From: BHER01 sp051652245
GTDB taxonomy: Bacteria; Bacillota_I; Bacilli_A; Culicoidibacterales; Culicoidibacteraceae
DNA: 31,132 bases
Direction of reading: 5' to 3'
NCBI GenBank assembly: GCA_051652245.1
Contig: JBOFTV010000007.1
Span: forward strand, 1-31,132
In this document: piece by piece, positions 23,761 through 31,036 of the stretch
Layout: each line of letters starts with the position of its first letter
Position numbering within the stretch: the first letter of the stretch is position 1
Notes under the pieces: generated by a model
What the model was told of the DNA's origin: nothing
The model's input: only the letters and a program-made list of their open reading frames with translations
Database searches by the model: none
Made by a program: the position numbers and the translations under genes

Positions 23761-24509
23761 GTTAATACCTCCGGTTCTCTAATGCTTTTAGCAACTTTTT
23801 TGCTCTTTAAGTAGACTCCAAGATGATCATGGTAAATTTCATCCCAAAAAACTTCTAAAAATTGGCACGTTTGGTCATCAAACGTAATCTGTTCAAACTT
23901 TTCAAGTGTTAATCGGCTAAATGCAACGAGCGCTTTGATTTTATTGGCATCAATTATTTCATTTCCTTGCAAGTTACTTTTACAATCTTGGCAAACTAGT
24001 CCGCTTAGTTGATAGGAAAATGCAATGATATTTTTATTGTTCCCACAATGTCCACAGGCATCTAAGGATAAATATGCACCAGTATATGGCAAAAGCTTCT
24101 GTCCTAGAAAAGTTACGCCCATTGTTGGGCATGCGCCTAAAACAACATATCTAAAAAGCCTCCTTAGTATAAAAAGCAAGCCATTTACAGGCTGTTTTTC
24201 CCCCAAAACACGTTGCACTAGTTCACCAAGTTGACCACCATAGAGGAATAATGGGAGCACTTGGTCTGCTAATGTATAATGGCGATCAATCACCTCAAAA
24301 TCACTAATAATCGATAGTCCTTGCCGCACGTTAATATCTACATGAACATAAGAAAAAACAGGGAGTTCACCGCGAAATTGATTTCTTTTCTTTTTTACAC
24401 CGCGTAAAATAGCTGAAATCAACCCGAACTCCTCTGTAAAAAACCAAACTAATTCATCGTACTCTCTATATGTTTTCTTTGCGAGAATTAACCCTGTAAG
24501 TTTTTCCAT
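23757..24509 (-). CDS. recO: DNA repair protein RecO
   Basis: Loads RecA on SSB-coated DNA with RecR and anneals complementary strands during recombination repair. The N-terminal OB fold (about 1-80) starts EKLTGLILAKKTYREYDELV. The helical middle is followed by a zinc-finger region with two Cys pairs (CGHC near 152 and CQDC near 173). The 250 residues are usual. It starts 14 bases after era, as in most Firmicutes, and overlaps hemW by four bases. The TGA stop inside that overlap helps to show a standard genetic code. Cluster order is conserved up to here, but glyQS, which usually follows directly, is displaced by about 4 kb. Confidence 0.93.
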   Translation of the reverse strand: MEKLTGLILAKKTYREYDELVWFFTEEFGLISAILRGVKKKRNQFRGELPVFSYVHVDINVRQGLSIISDFEVIDRHYTLADQVLPLFLYGGQLGELVQRVLGEKQPVNGLLFILRRLFRYVVLGACPTMGVTFLGQKLLPYTGAYLSLDACGHCGNNKNIIAFSYQLSGLVCQDCKSNLQGNEIIDANKIKALVAFSRLTLEKFEQITFDDQTCQFLEVFWDEIYHDHLGVYLKSKKVAKSIREPEVLT

Positions 24510-24523
24510 GTTTTACCTACTTT

Positions 24524-25420
24524 TTATTTATAATCTTTAATGTCATAACCAAACTCGTGGAGATATTTAGGATTTGAACGCCAGTTTTTCTCAACTTTCA
24601 CCCATAATTCTAAAAAGACCTTTTCTTTAAAATGACGTTTTAAGTCTCTTTCTGCCTGTTTTCGGATTTCCTTAATCATGCTGCCCTGTTTTCCAATAAT
24701 AATGGCTTTTTGGCTTTTACGTTCAACAATAATTGATGCTGTTATTTCTAGTCCATCTTTTGTCTGTTCCCATTGATCGATTATGACTGCCACTGCATGT
24801 GGAATTTCTTCTTTTGTTAGGTGAAATATTTTTTCGCGAATAAACTCTTTGACGATGAAGGTATCACTTTGAATTGTGATTGTATCTTCATCATAATAAA
24901 GCGGTGCTTCTGGTAGCATATCAAAAATTGCATCTTCCAAGCGATCAAGATTCTCTTGCTTTTTAGCGCTGACTGGAATAATTGCATCAAATTCAAATTT
25001 ATCAGATAGACGCATTACTTTCATTAACAATTTTTCTTTGGATACTTTGTCAATTTTACTGATGATGGCAATTTTCTTCGTGTTTCCACCAAGGGCATTC
25101 ATTTGCTCCATAATAAATTCGTCTCCACTACCCACGGATTCATCCGCAGGCAACAAAATAGCTGCAATGTCAACACCTTCACTTGATGATTGTGCAACGC
25201 CATTCATAAAGTGGCCTAGTGCATCCTGAGGCTTATGGATACCGGGCGTATCCACGACGATAATTTGCCCTCTTTCGCTTGTTTTGATGCCTTGAATTGT
25301 GGTTCTTGTTGTTTGAGCGGTCGGGCTCATAATTGCTATTTTATGTCCAATAAACATGTTTAAAAGTGTCGATTTACCAACATTTGGTCTACCAATAAAA
25401 CTGATAAATCCTGATTTCAT
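24524..25420 (-). CDS. era: GTPase Era
   Basis: An essential GTPase that binds the 3' end of 16S rRNA and assists 30S maturation. G motifs are GRPNVGKST (10-18), a switch region TTRTTIQGI, DTPGIHKPQ and SKIDK. The C-terminal KH domain holds the RNA-binding loop IIGKQGSMIKEI (about 237-248) and the family ending LELWVKVEKNWR. The length of 298 is typical. It is flanked by recO downstream and, unusually, by an LRR protein rather than cdd or dgkA upstream. The ribosome site is AAGGAT. It shares function with ybeY two genes upstream, since both act on 16S rRNA ends. Confidence 0.97.
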   Translation of the reverse strand: MKSGFISFIGRPNVGKSTLLNMFIGHKIAIMSPTAQTTRTTIQGIKTSERGQIIVVDTPGIHKPQDALGHFMNGVAQSSSEGVDIAAILLPADESVGSGDEFIMEQMNALGGNTKKIAIISKIDKVSKEKLLMKVMRLSDKFEFDAIIPVSAKKQENLDRLEDAIFDMLPEAPLYYDEDTITIQSDTFIVKEFIREKIFHLTKEEIPHAVAVIIDQWEQTKDGLEITASIIVERKSQKAIIIGKQGSMIKEIRKQAERDLKRHFKEKVFLELWVKVEKNWRSNPKYLHEFGYDIKDYK

Positions 25421-25463
25421 TATATGTATCCTTCTTTCTTTACTTAATAATAGTATTTCTTAC

Positions 25464-26426
25464 TTATCGTGTCCTTTTCCGGAAAAAAATTGCCCCTACT
25501 ACAACAATCGTTGCGACAGTAACACTTAAAATGCCTAGGCTCTTATTCTTTTTCGGTTTTTTGCTTTGTTTATGTGAGAGTATTTCGACCTGTTCTTCTG
25601 AAATAACCAATTGTTCTCCAATTATTTTCAATTGATCAGACGTTTTGTCAAAAAAATCATCATCCATTACTGTAATATTTGACTTGTTTAGATTTAATAA
25701 TCTTAATTTGGGCGGAATTTGATTATACGCAGGTAGTTTATCAATTAATGTATATGAAATATCAAGTACACTTAATTCTCTTAAATAAATAATTGATCGT
25801 GGCAAGCTCGTTAACGGATTATTTTGTAGATATAGATGCGTAAGCGACTCCATGAGTCCAACTTCTGCTGGTAAATATGCTAATTTATTATCACTTAGAT
25901 TAAGCTTTCTTAGCATTTTACTCTGCTTAATCTCACTGTTGATGTTAGTAATATTCTGATTTCTAATTGACAATTCACTTAGGAATTCTAAATGATAAAT
26001 AGCACTTGGAATTTCTGTTAGCTTTCCTGAAGTAAAATCAAGCGATTCAAGTTGTGTTAAATATGCTATTTCTTCAGGTATTACCGCAAATGAACCATCA
26101 TGTATTTTTAATTGCTTCAGTGCCCCTAAATAACCAATTCCTGATAAATCAGTAACATTGGCATCTACTTGATTTTTTAGTGGGACGATACAAATTTGTT
26201 TGATTGACAATAATGCTTCAAATAAAATTTCATCCGTGACACTTTTATGTAATTTTTGGGCGACTGCTTGAGCAAGAACATGATCAGGAAACAGCTTATC
26301 AATTGCACAATATCCCTCAAAGCGATATTGAATATGATTGGGTTTTCGTCGTAATAGGGGCGAAAGAATAAGCGCCAAAACATGGGCTAAAACATGCGCT
26401 TTGACAATATTAGACTTCATCTTCAT
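25464..26426 (-). CDS. Internalin-like leucine-rich-repeat membrane protein
   Basis: A 320-residue LRR protein. Residues 1-9 are basic and 10-25 hydrophobic, possibly a signal or anchor. Residues 40-93 look like the internalin N-terminal cap (IDKLFPDHVLAQAVAQKL, then KSVTD and a DLSGIGYL block). About seven repeats of 22-23 residues follow (94-260), such as KLNLSDNKLAYLPAEVGLME. A helical/charged linker (about 265-296) rich in Lys leads to a C-terminal hydrophobic helix (297-315) and RKRTR. That end resembles a sortase-anchored tail, but no LPXTG is present (KPKKN is there instead). So it is probably membrane-held with LRRs outside; topology is my inference. It lies between cdd and era, where Bacillus has no such gene. 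Ribosome site AGGGAG. Confidence 0.8.
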   Translation of the reverse strand: MKMKSNIVKAHVLAHVLALILSPLLRRKPNHIQYRFEGYCAIDKLFPDHVLAQAVAQKLHKSVTDEILFEALLSIKQICIVPLKNQVDANVTDLSGIGYLGALKQLKIHDGSFAVIPEEIAYLTQLESLDFTSGKLTEIPSAIYHLEFLSELSIRNQNITNINSEIKQSKMLRKLNLSDNKLAYLPAEVGLMESLTHLYLQNNPLTSLPRSIIYLRELSVLDISYTLIDKLPAYNQIPPKLRLLNLNKSNITVMDDDFFDKTSDQLKIIGEQLVISEEQVEILSHKQSKKPKKNKSLGILSVTVATIVVVGAIFFRKRTR

Positions 26427-26450
26427 AACACTACACTCCCTTTCATATTT

Positions 26451-26864
26451 TTACATTTCTAGTGAATCAAAGGCATACGGAATCAAGTCTTTTACCATGA
26501 CTTGTTTAATCTGCTTTTCCATATTACCTAGAAAAATCGGCATTTGTTCATCGAAAAACTCAACAAATACCTGCCGGCAAAGACAGCAAGGGGCAATCGG
26601 TTTATTTGTTTTTGCGATAATAAATAAAGCAAGAAATGATTCTTTGCGGTATCCTTCATTTACAGCATTCACAATTGCGACACGCTCGGCACAAATTGTT
26701 GCACCAAAAGAAACATTTTCAATATTTGTTCCGGTAAACTGACGACCATCTGTTGTTACCAATACTGCTGAAACGCAAAAATTTGAATAAGGTGCATAGG
26801 CCTTGTTTAAGCGGCTAAATGCCAATTCCATATTTTCATTAATTAATTTTTCGGTAATCCCCAT
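26451..26864 (-). CDS. cdd: Cytidine deaminase
   Basis: A zinc enzyme that deaminates cytidine and deoxycytidine for pyrimidine salvage. The 137 residues match the small tetrameric form. Zinc ligands are the Cys of TICAERVA, beside the catalytic Glu, and the two Cys of PCCLCRQ, here with an extra Cys inside the usual PCxxCRQ. The N-terminal NKAYAPYSNFCVSAVLV block and TGTNIENVSFGATIC are classic. It lies between ybeY and the LRR gene, the usual ybeY-(dgkA)-cdd-era neighbourhood with dgkA missing. The uracil permease elsewhere in the window serves the same salvage pathway. Confidence 0.95.
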   Translation of the reverse strand: MGITEKLINENMELAFSRLNKAYAPYSNFCVSAVLVTTDGRQFTGTNIENVSFGATICAERVAIVNAVNEGYRKESFLALFIIAKTNKPIAPCCLCRQVFVEFFDEQMPIFLGNMEKQIKQVMVKDLIPYAFDSLEM

Positions 26865-26878
26865 AATTGAACCTCCTA

Positions 26879-27355
26879 TTATTTAAATATAGCAAACTTT
26901 ATTAAAATATCTTCCTGCAAAGCAAACATTTCCTTCTCATCTTCTGTTACTAAATGATCATACCCCTGAATATGTAAAAATCCATGCAATAATAAAAAAC
27001 AGAATTCACGTTTAATGCTATGACCATATTCAATTGCTTGGGCGCGCATGCGATCAACAGAAACTAATATTTCTCCTAAAGAAATAACAGCGTCGGGAAT
27101 ATCATCATAAATAATTTGATCATCATAATCATCAAAAGCAAAAGTAATAACATCAGTTACAGCATCTTTGTTTCGGTACTGTTTATTTGTTTCCTTTATC
27201 TCTTCGTCTGTAACAAAAAGGATGCTAACTTCGTGGAGATTATTCGGATATTGCTTCTGCTTAAAGGCATAATTTAATATTTCTGTAGCATCTGCTAAAA
27301 ATGATTGTTCCTCCTGTGCGAGTAATTCGCTATTTTCAAAATCAATCTGCAGCAT
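26879..27355 (-). CDS. ybeY: Endoribonuclease YbeY
   Basis: A metal-dependent single-strand endoribonuclease that helps mature the 16S rRNA 3' end and performs ribosome quality control. The zinc motif HxxxHxxxxxH is HGFLHIQGYDH near residues 120-130. The conserved DVITFAFDD and LGEILVSVDRMRAQA blocks are present. The length of 158 is typical. It is followed by cdd after 14 bases and leads the cdd-LRR-era-recO-hemW-MFS run. A -10 box in the gap upstream suggests its own promoter. Functionally it pairs with Era in the same transcript. Confidence 0.94.
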   Translation of the reverse strand: MLQIDFENSELLAQEEQSFLADATEILNYAFKQKQYPNNLHEVSILFVTDEEIKETNKQYRNKDAVTDVITFAFDDYDDQIIYDDIPDAVISLGEILVSVDRMRAQAIEYGHSIKREFCFLLLHGFLHIQGYDHLVTEDEKEMFALQEDILIKFAIFK

Positions 27356-27389
27356 TTTATCACCTTTTCTTAATAACTTCTTATCTTTA

Positions 27390-27419
27390 ATTATACTATG
27401 TTTCCTAGTTTCAACACAA
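27390..27419 (-). promoter_or_regulatory. Possible promoter of the ybeY operon
   Basis: Minus-strand -10 TATAAT (27390-27395) is consensus. TTGTGT (27414-27419) at 18-base spacing is only a weak -35. It lies about 35 bases before the ybeY start. Confidence 0.5.
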
Positions 27420-27429
27420 GTAAAAAAAC

Positions 27430-28197
27430 TTACTCTTTCCGATTAAATGTAATTTCACTTATTAATAGTAGTTGATTAACAACATGACTTGCACAAAACA
27501 GACCTGCAACTGATGGGACGTAAGCATTTGATGCCGGTGGAATCTGCTTTTTACGTACTAAACTAAAAGGGTCACCAATTTTAGCAACAATCTCCGCTTT
27601 GGGAATGAGTGGCCTTTCTTCTGAATAAACAACCATTAGCTTTGCTTTTGGCATCCTCTCAGAACGAAGGTCTTTTCTAATTATTCTAGCAATGGGATCA
27701 TAGCTTGTCTTCCAAATACTAGCAATTTTTAACTGTGTTGGATCCATTTTATTGGCAACGCCCATCGAACTAATTATTGGTACACCTCTGATAATTGCCT
27801 CTTTAACAATTAAGCATTTAATCATAACGGTATCAACTGAATCAATAATGAAATCAGGATTTTGCTCAAACATCAAATCTAGGCAATCACGGTTGATAAA
27901 TTTATTATTAGCAATTACGTGGCAGTTTGGGTTTATTTCTGAAATACGCTGCTTCATAACCTCGCATTTTTGCTGTCCAATGGTCGTTGTAAGTGCGTGG
28001 ATTTGGCGATTAATATTTGTAATATCGACAACATCTTCATCAAATAATACAATTGTTCCCACACCACTTCGCGCTAATGCTTCAGCAGCAAATGAACCCA
28101 CGCCCCCAATACCTAGAACAACAACAGTCATCTTTGCAAGTAGATTTACGCCTTCAACACCAATTGCTAATTCATTTCTTGAAAATTGATACACCAT
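27430..28197 (-). CDS. tcdA: tRNA threonylcarbamoyladenosine dehydratase (TcdA/CsdL, ThiF/E1 family)
   Basis: An E1-like ATP-dependent enzyme that cyclises t6A37 in tRNA to ct6A. The nucleotide-binding GIGGVGSFAAEALARSG lies near residues 30-46. Then come the Asp/Asn/Arg set DEDVVDITNINRQ and the family-specific SMGVANKMDPTQLKIASIWK and YSEERPLIP. These last two separate TcdA from MoeB and ThiF. I prefer the ATG at 28197: GAGG lies 9 bases before it, while the ATG at 28206 touches that site. This gives 255 residues. It follows the 6S RNA gene, as yrvM follows bsrA in Bacillus subtilis. Confidence 0.9.
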   Translation of the reverse strand: MVYQFSRNELAIGVEGVNLLAKMTVVVLGIGGVGSFAAEALARSGVGTIVLFDEDVVDITNINRQIHALTTTIGQQKCEVMKQRISEINPNCHVIANNKFINRDCLDLMFEQNPDFIIDSVDTVMIKCLIVKEAIIRGVPIISSMGVANKMDPTQLKIASIWKTSYDPIARIIRKDLRSERMPKAKLMVVYSEERPLIPKAEIVAKIGDPFSLVRKKQIPPASNAYVPSVAGLFCASHVVNQLLLISEITFNRKE

Positions 28198-28236
28198 ATT
28201 TTTCATCCTCGTATTATATTATATATTTTTTTCCAC

Positions 28237-28429
28237 AAAAAAATTCCCCAAATGGCCGTCGCTTCTTAACTAGTAGCCCCGCTCGATAGCAGGTGGGTGC
28301 TTTTACTAAAAAAATTAGGATTCTGAAGTAAACTTCAGCGTTCAACACTTTTAATAATCTCAAACTCCCGTATATAATATGTTCGGTTACTAGTATATCA
28401 AAGCTAACAATACCTTTGCGGAATCTTAT
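28237..28429 (-). ncRNA. ssrS: 6S RNA
   Basis: Between obg and tcdA the minus strand can fold into the 6S architecture over about 193 nt. The ends pair: AAGAUUCCGCAAAGG at the 5' end with CCAUUUGGGGAAUUUU at the 3' end. A second stem uses ACUAGUA(A)CC and GG(C)UACUAGU. The open centre has a small hairpin on its 3' side (CCUGCU-AUCG-AGCGGG). The apex has a 7-bp hairpin (CUGAAGU/ACUUCAG). The 3' side carries GCACCCACCUG, which I recall from many 6S RNAs. A good promoter lies at the right distance, and a U run ends the transcript. The site next to tcdA matches Bacillus bsrA. It would sequester the sigma-A polymerase by mimicking an open promoter. Confidence 0.85.
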
Positions 28430-28435
28430 AATCTA

Positions 28436-28463
28436 ATCATAACATATTTTAACTATTTATCAA
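28436..28463 (-). promoter_or_regulatory. Promoter of the 6S RNA
   Basis: Minus-strand -35 TTGATA (28458-28463) lies within the last codons of obg. The -10 TATGAT (28436-28441) follows after 16 bases. The start would be at about 28429. Confidence 0.7.
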
Positions 28464-29775
28464 AGTCTTCTTCAACAAATTCGAACGCAAAATTACTTAT
28501 CCAGACTGTATCACCTTCAACTGCTCCAGCTAAGCGCAGCTTATTTTCAACACCAGCTTTTCTCATGATTGTAACAAAGCGAATTAACGATTCTTCATAG
28601 TTCATATTTGTTCTTGTATATATCTTTTCTAATTCCTCACTATTGATAACAAAATCACCATTATCTTTGCGGGAAATCGTAAATTCGATGTCTTCACTTC
28701 TTTTTCTGCCTTTGGCTACTTTATCTAATGTGTAGCGTGTTGTTTCGACAGCTTTTTCTGCTAATTGTTCTTCTGCATGGAGTTCATCAAGGATATTTGC
28801 AAGTTTTAATTTAAGTACATTTACCCCATATTGAGTAATTCCACTGACTTCGACAACCTCAATTGTCTTATCAGTTAACTTAACTTTAAATTGTTCAAGT
28901 TGGTCATAAGATTCAGCAATATCCATTTTATTGGCTACAATTATTTGACGGCGCTTTAAGAGGCTGCTATCATACTGTTCTAACTCTTCGCAAATTTTTT
29001 GATAATCATCAAAAGGGTCGCGACCTTCGGATGCACTCATATCTAATACATGTAAAATAACACGCGTTCGTTCAATATGTTTTAAAAACTGTAGACCTAG
29101 TCCGTGACCTAAATGAGCGCCCTCAATTAATCCTGGTAAATCAGCAATTACAAAAGAGCGATCATCACTTGTTGAACTCACGCCTAGTTGCGGTGAAAGC
29201 GTTGTAAAGTGATAGGCAGCAATTTTGGGTTTTGCAGCTGTCATAACAGAAAGCAAGGTTGATTTTCCAACAGACGGAAAGCCAACAAAGCCGATATCAG
29301 CAAGTAATTTAAGTTCAAGGACAATTGTCTTTTCTTCACCTACTTCACCATTTTCTGAAATATGTGGTGCCGGATTTCTACTTGAAGCAAAAGCACTATT
29401 TCCACGACCACCTCGTCCACCTTTAGCAGCAATAAAGCGTTGTCCATGATCTTTTAAATCACAAATTTTTTCGCCTGTTGCTTCTAGTAAAATCATTGTT
29501 CCGGGAGGTACTTTTAAAATAACATCATCTGCATTTTTACCATGCATTGTTTTATTTGCACCTGATTCTCCATTTTTACCAAAGAAAATTTTACGAAAGC
29601 GAAAGTCAATTAAGGTTCTTAAACCATTGTCGACTTCAAAAATAATATTTCCGCCATTTCCGCCATTTCCACCCGCAGGTCCACCATCAGGAACATATTT
29701 TTCACGTCTGAAAGCAACGACACCGTTTCCACCATTTCCAGCCCGTATTTGAATTCTGGTTTGATCTACAAACAT
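28453..29775 (-). CDS. obgE: GTPase Obg (CgtA) with C-terminal OCT domain
   Basis: An essential GTPase of large-subunit assembly and stress signalling. The glycine-rich Obg fold occupies about 1-158 (VVAFRREKYVPDGGPAGGNG and repeats). The G domain has GFPSVGKSTLLSVM, the switch stretch FTTLSPQLGV, DLPGLIEGAHLGHGLG and NKMD. A C-terminal OCT domain lies at about 355-435, as in Bacillus Obg. The length of 440 is typical. It starts with ATG behind AGGAGAA. It follows rplU-prp-rpmA, a common order, but a strong terminator separates them. A long inverted repeat lies in the region that must hold its promoter. Confidence 0.96.
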   Translation of the reverse strand: MFVDQTRIQIRAGNGGNGVVAFRREKYVPDGGPAGGNGGNGGNIIFEVDNGLRTLIDFRFRKIFFGKNGESGANKTMHGKNADDVILKVPPGTMILLEATGEKICDLKDHGQRFIAAKGGRGGRGNSAFASSRNPAPHISENGEVGEEKTIVLELKLLADIGFVGFPSVGKSTLLSVMTAAKPKIAAYHFTTLSPQLGVSSTSDDRSFVIADLPGLIEGAHLGHGLGLQFLKHIERTRVILHVLDMSASEGRDPFDDYQKICEELEQYDSSLLKRRQIIVANKMDIAESYDQLEQFKVKLTDKTIEVVEVSGITQYGVNVLKLKLANILDELHAEEQLAEKAVETTRYTLDKVAKGRKRSEDIEFTISRKDNGDFVINSEELEKIYTRTNMNYEESLIRFVTIMRKAGVENKLRLAGAVEGDTVWISNFAFEFVEEDFDK

Positions 29776-29811
29776 TTTATATTCTCCTATCTATTTCTGA
29801 TTTTTGTTATA

Positions 29812-29871
29812 ATTACTGCTTTTTCTATTATTTCAAACTAGTCAATTCAAAGGAATAGAAAAGACAGTAAT
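29812..29871 (-). repeat. Long inverted repeat upstream of obg
   Basis: Two 18-bp arms (29812-29829 and 29854-29871) match at 16 of 18 positions across a 24-bp spacer. The possible obg promoter lies across it: TTGAAA at 29831-29836 in the spacer, and a weak TATAAC at 29806-29811 beyond one arm. The repeat could be a repressor operator pair or a leader structure. It has no U tract, so it is not a terminator. Confidence 0.6.
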
Positions 29872-29881
29872 CTCATCGATT

Positions 29882-29918
29882 AAAAAATAAGTGTTGACCA
29901 TTACGATAGTCAACACTT
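29882..29918 (-). terminator. Terminator of the rplU-prp-rpmA operon
   Basis: Perfect 10-bp arms AAGTGTTGAC (29889-29898) and GTCAACACTT (29909-29918) enclose a 10-base loop. A U-rich tail follows on the minus transcript. It begins 7 bases after the rpmA stop. Confidence 0.9.
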
Positions 29919-29925
29919 GCTTTTG

Positions 29926-30204
29926 TTATGCTTCATATACACTTACTTGCTTCTTCTTTTTACCAAGACGTTCGAAACGAACAACTCCGCTTACTGTTGC
30001 AAATAAAGTATCATCTCCACCGCGACCAACATTTGTTCCTGGATGGATTTTAGTACCGCGTTGACGATACAAAATAGATCCTGCAGTAACAAACTGTCCG
30101 TCCGCTCTTTTCGCACCAAGTCTTTTTGATTCTGAGTCACGACCATTTCGTGATGACCCAACACCCTTTTTCGATGCGAAGAACTGTAGATTAAATTTTA
30201 ACAT
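29926..30204 (-). CDS. rpmA: 50S ribosomal protein L27, with cleavable N-terminal peptide
   Basis: A large-subunit protein whose N-terminus reaches the peptidyl-transferase centre. I place the start at ATG 30204 (92 residues), with GGAGGTGA upstream; a GTG 15 bases earlier is inside that site. The first nine residues MLKFNLQFF, followed by ASKKGVGSS, are the Firmicutes prepeptide, removed after the Phe-Phe by Prp. Prp is encoded just upstream and ends one base before this start. The rest (AKRADGQFVTAGSILYRQRG and the C-terminal VVRFERLGKKKKQVSVY) is classic L27. Processing is family knowledge; the site is seen directly. Confidence 0.96.
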   Translation of the reverse strand: MLKFNLQFFASKKGVGSSRNGRDSESKRLGAKRADGQFVTAGSILYRQRGTKIHPGTNVGRGGDDTLFATVSGVVRFERLGKKKKQVSVYEA

Positions 30205-30205
30205 G

Positions 30206-30523
30206 CTATTCACCTCCACTTTTTATAATTTTAACATACTTTGGATATTCAATAGCAATCATTTCTAAGCCTTCGATTGTTGCTAGTAATAAATGTTCTA
30301 TTCCTTGATTATACTCAATTACTCGAACAGCTATTTCATTTTGCTTTGTTTCGATATTGACTTTTGCGATATCATACTTTTGAATATACATTAGATTACT
30401 AAATACTAAACTACTTACACCAGCACAGACAATATCTGAACCTGCAACACTGTAGTTTGCATGCCCTGATATATTAATGTTCTGGATTTGTTTATTTAAA
30501 TATTTTAACCGTATTTTAATCAT
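30206..30523 (-). CDS. prp: Ribosomal-processing cysteine protease Prp
   Basis: The protease that trims the N-terminus of L27. The 105 residues contain the catalytic pair: His in ISGHANYS (about residue 21) and Cys in GSDIVCAGVSSLV (about residue 33). These are the family's two fixed motifs. It sits between rplU and rpmA, its constant location in Firmicutes, and its substrate is the next gene. Starts with ATG behind AGGTG, 15 bases after rplU. Older annotations call it YsxB or DUF464. Confidence 0.95.
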   Translation of the reverse strand: MIKIRLKYLNKQIQNINISGHANYSVAGSDIVCAGVSSLVFSNLMYIQKYDIAKVNIETKQNEIAVRVIEYNQGIEHLLLATIEGLEMIAIEYPKYVKIIKSGGE

Positions 30524-30538
30524 TAACGCACCTATAAA

Positions 30539-30847
30539 TTAAGCTTCAATAGCTTCAATAGTTAATTTAGTATATGGTTGACGATGTCCCAATTTACGAT
30601 ATTGGTTCTTCTTCGGCTTATATTTAAAGACTGTAATTTTCTTAGCTTTACCTTGTTTGTCAACAGAAGCAACAACTTTTGCTCCCTTAACATACGGGCT
30701 ACCTACAGCAACTTTTTCGCCACCAACTAATAATACTTCATTAAATGTTACCGTATCTCCAGCTTCTGCTTCTAATTTTTCAACATAGATAACATCACCT
30801 TCTGCTACTTTATACTGTTTTCCTCCAGTTTCAATAACTGCAAACAT
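30539..30847 (-). CDS. rplU: 50S ribosomal protein L21
   Basis: A large-subunit protein that binds 23S rRNA near L20. The 102 residues start MFAVIETGGKQYKVAEGDVI and contain the C-terminal KYKPKKNQYRKLGHRQPYT signature. AAGGAGGTG lies 9-10 bases upstream of the ATG. It leads rplU-prp-rpmA, behind a near-consensus promoter and a structured leader of about 110 bases that probably mediates autoregulation. Confidence 0.97.
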   Translation of the reverse strand: MFAVIETGGKQYKVAEGDVIYVEKLEAEAGDTVTFNEVLLVGGEKVAVGSPYVKGAKVVASVDKQGKAKKITVFKYKPKKNQYRKLGHRQPYTKLTIEAIEA

Positions 30848-30959
30848 TTGACTAGCACCTCCTTATTTATATTTTTACCAATTGACTCGCTCAAACTAGG
30901 CAGCATATAGCATTTATTACCCATCTAATGCGGTTGTAATCTGATAAGGATGTACAACA
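30848..30959 (-). ncRNA. Structured 5' leader of rplU (L21-leader candidate)
   Basis: The untranslated leader can form one hairpin with GTTGTA(C)ATC pairing to GATTACAAC around a 7-base loop. A second stem pairs GCATT with AATGC around the AGATGGGTAATA loop. Firmicutes rplU genes often carry a conserved L21 leader thought to bind the ribosomal protein. Position and fold suit that element, but I could not compare it with a model. Confidence 0.55.
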
Positions 30960-30965
30960 CTATCA

Positions 30966-30994
30966 ATTATACGAAAAAAAGGAGCGAAAGTCAA
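30966..30994 (-). promoter_or_regulatory. Strong sigma-A promoter of rplU
   Basis: Minus-strand -35 TTGACT (30989-30994) and -10 TATAAT (30966-30971) have ideal 17-base spacing with a T-rich spacer. Transcription would start near 30959. Confidence 0.88.
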
Positions 30995-31036
30995 TTGAAT
31001 TCAGCAGATTTACACTTCGTTTTACGACTAAACCGC

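Noticed and set aside
26338..26742. 134-codon plus-strand frame
   Set aside because: It is antisense to cdd and the LRR gene, both well supported, and has no ribosome site.
28207..28452. tRNA or protein-binding riboswitch in the obg-tcdA gap
   Set aside because: No cloverleaf or T-arm; the closing stem, central hairpin, promoter and location fit 6S RNA better.
30205..30219. GTG start of rpmA five codons upstream
   Set aside because: The GTG is part of the GGAGGTGA ribosome site, and the L27 prepeptide begins at the ATG at 30204.
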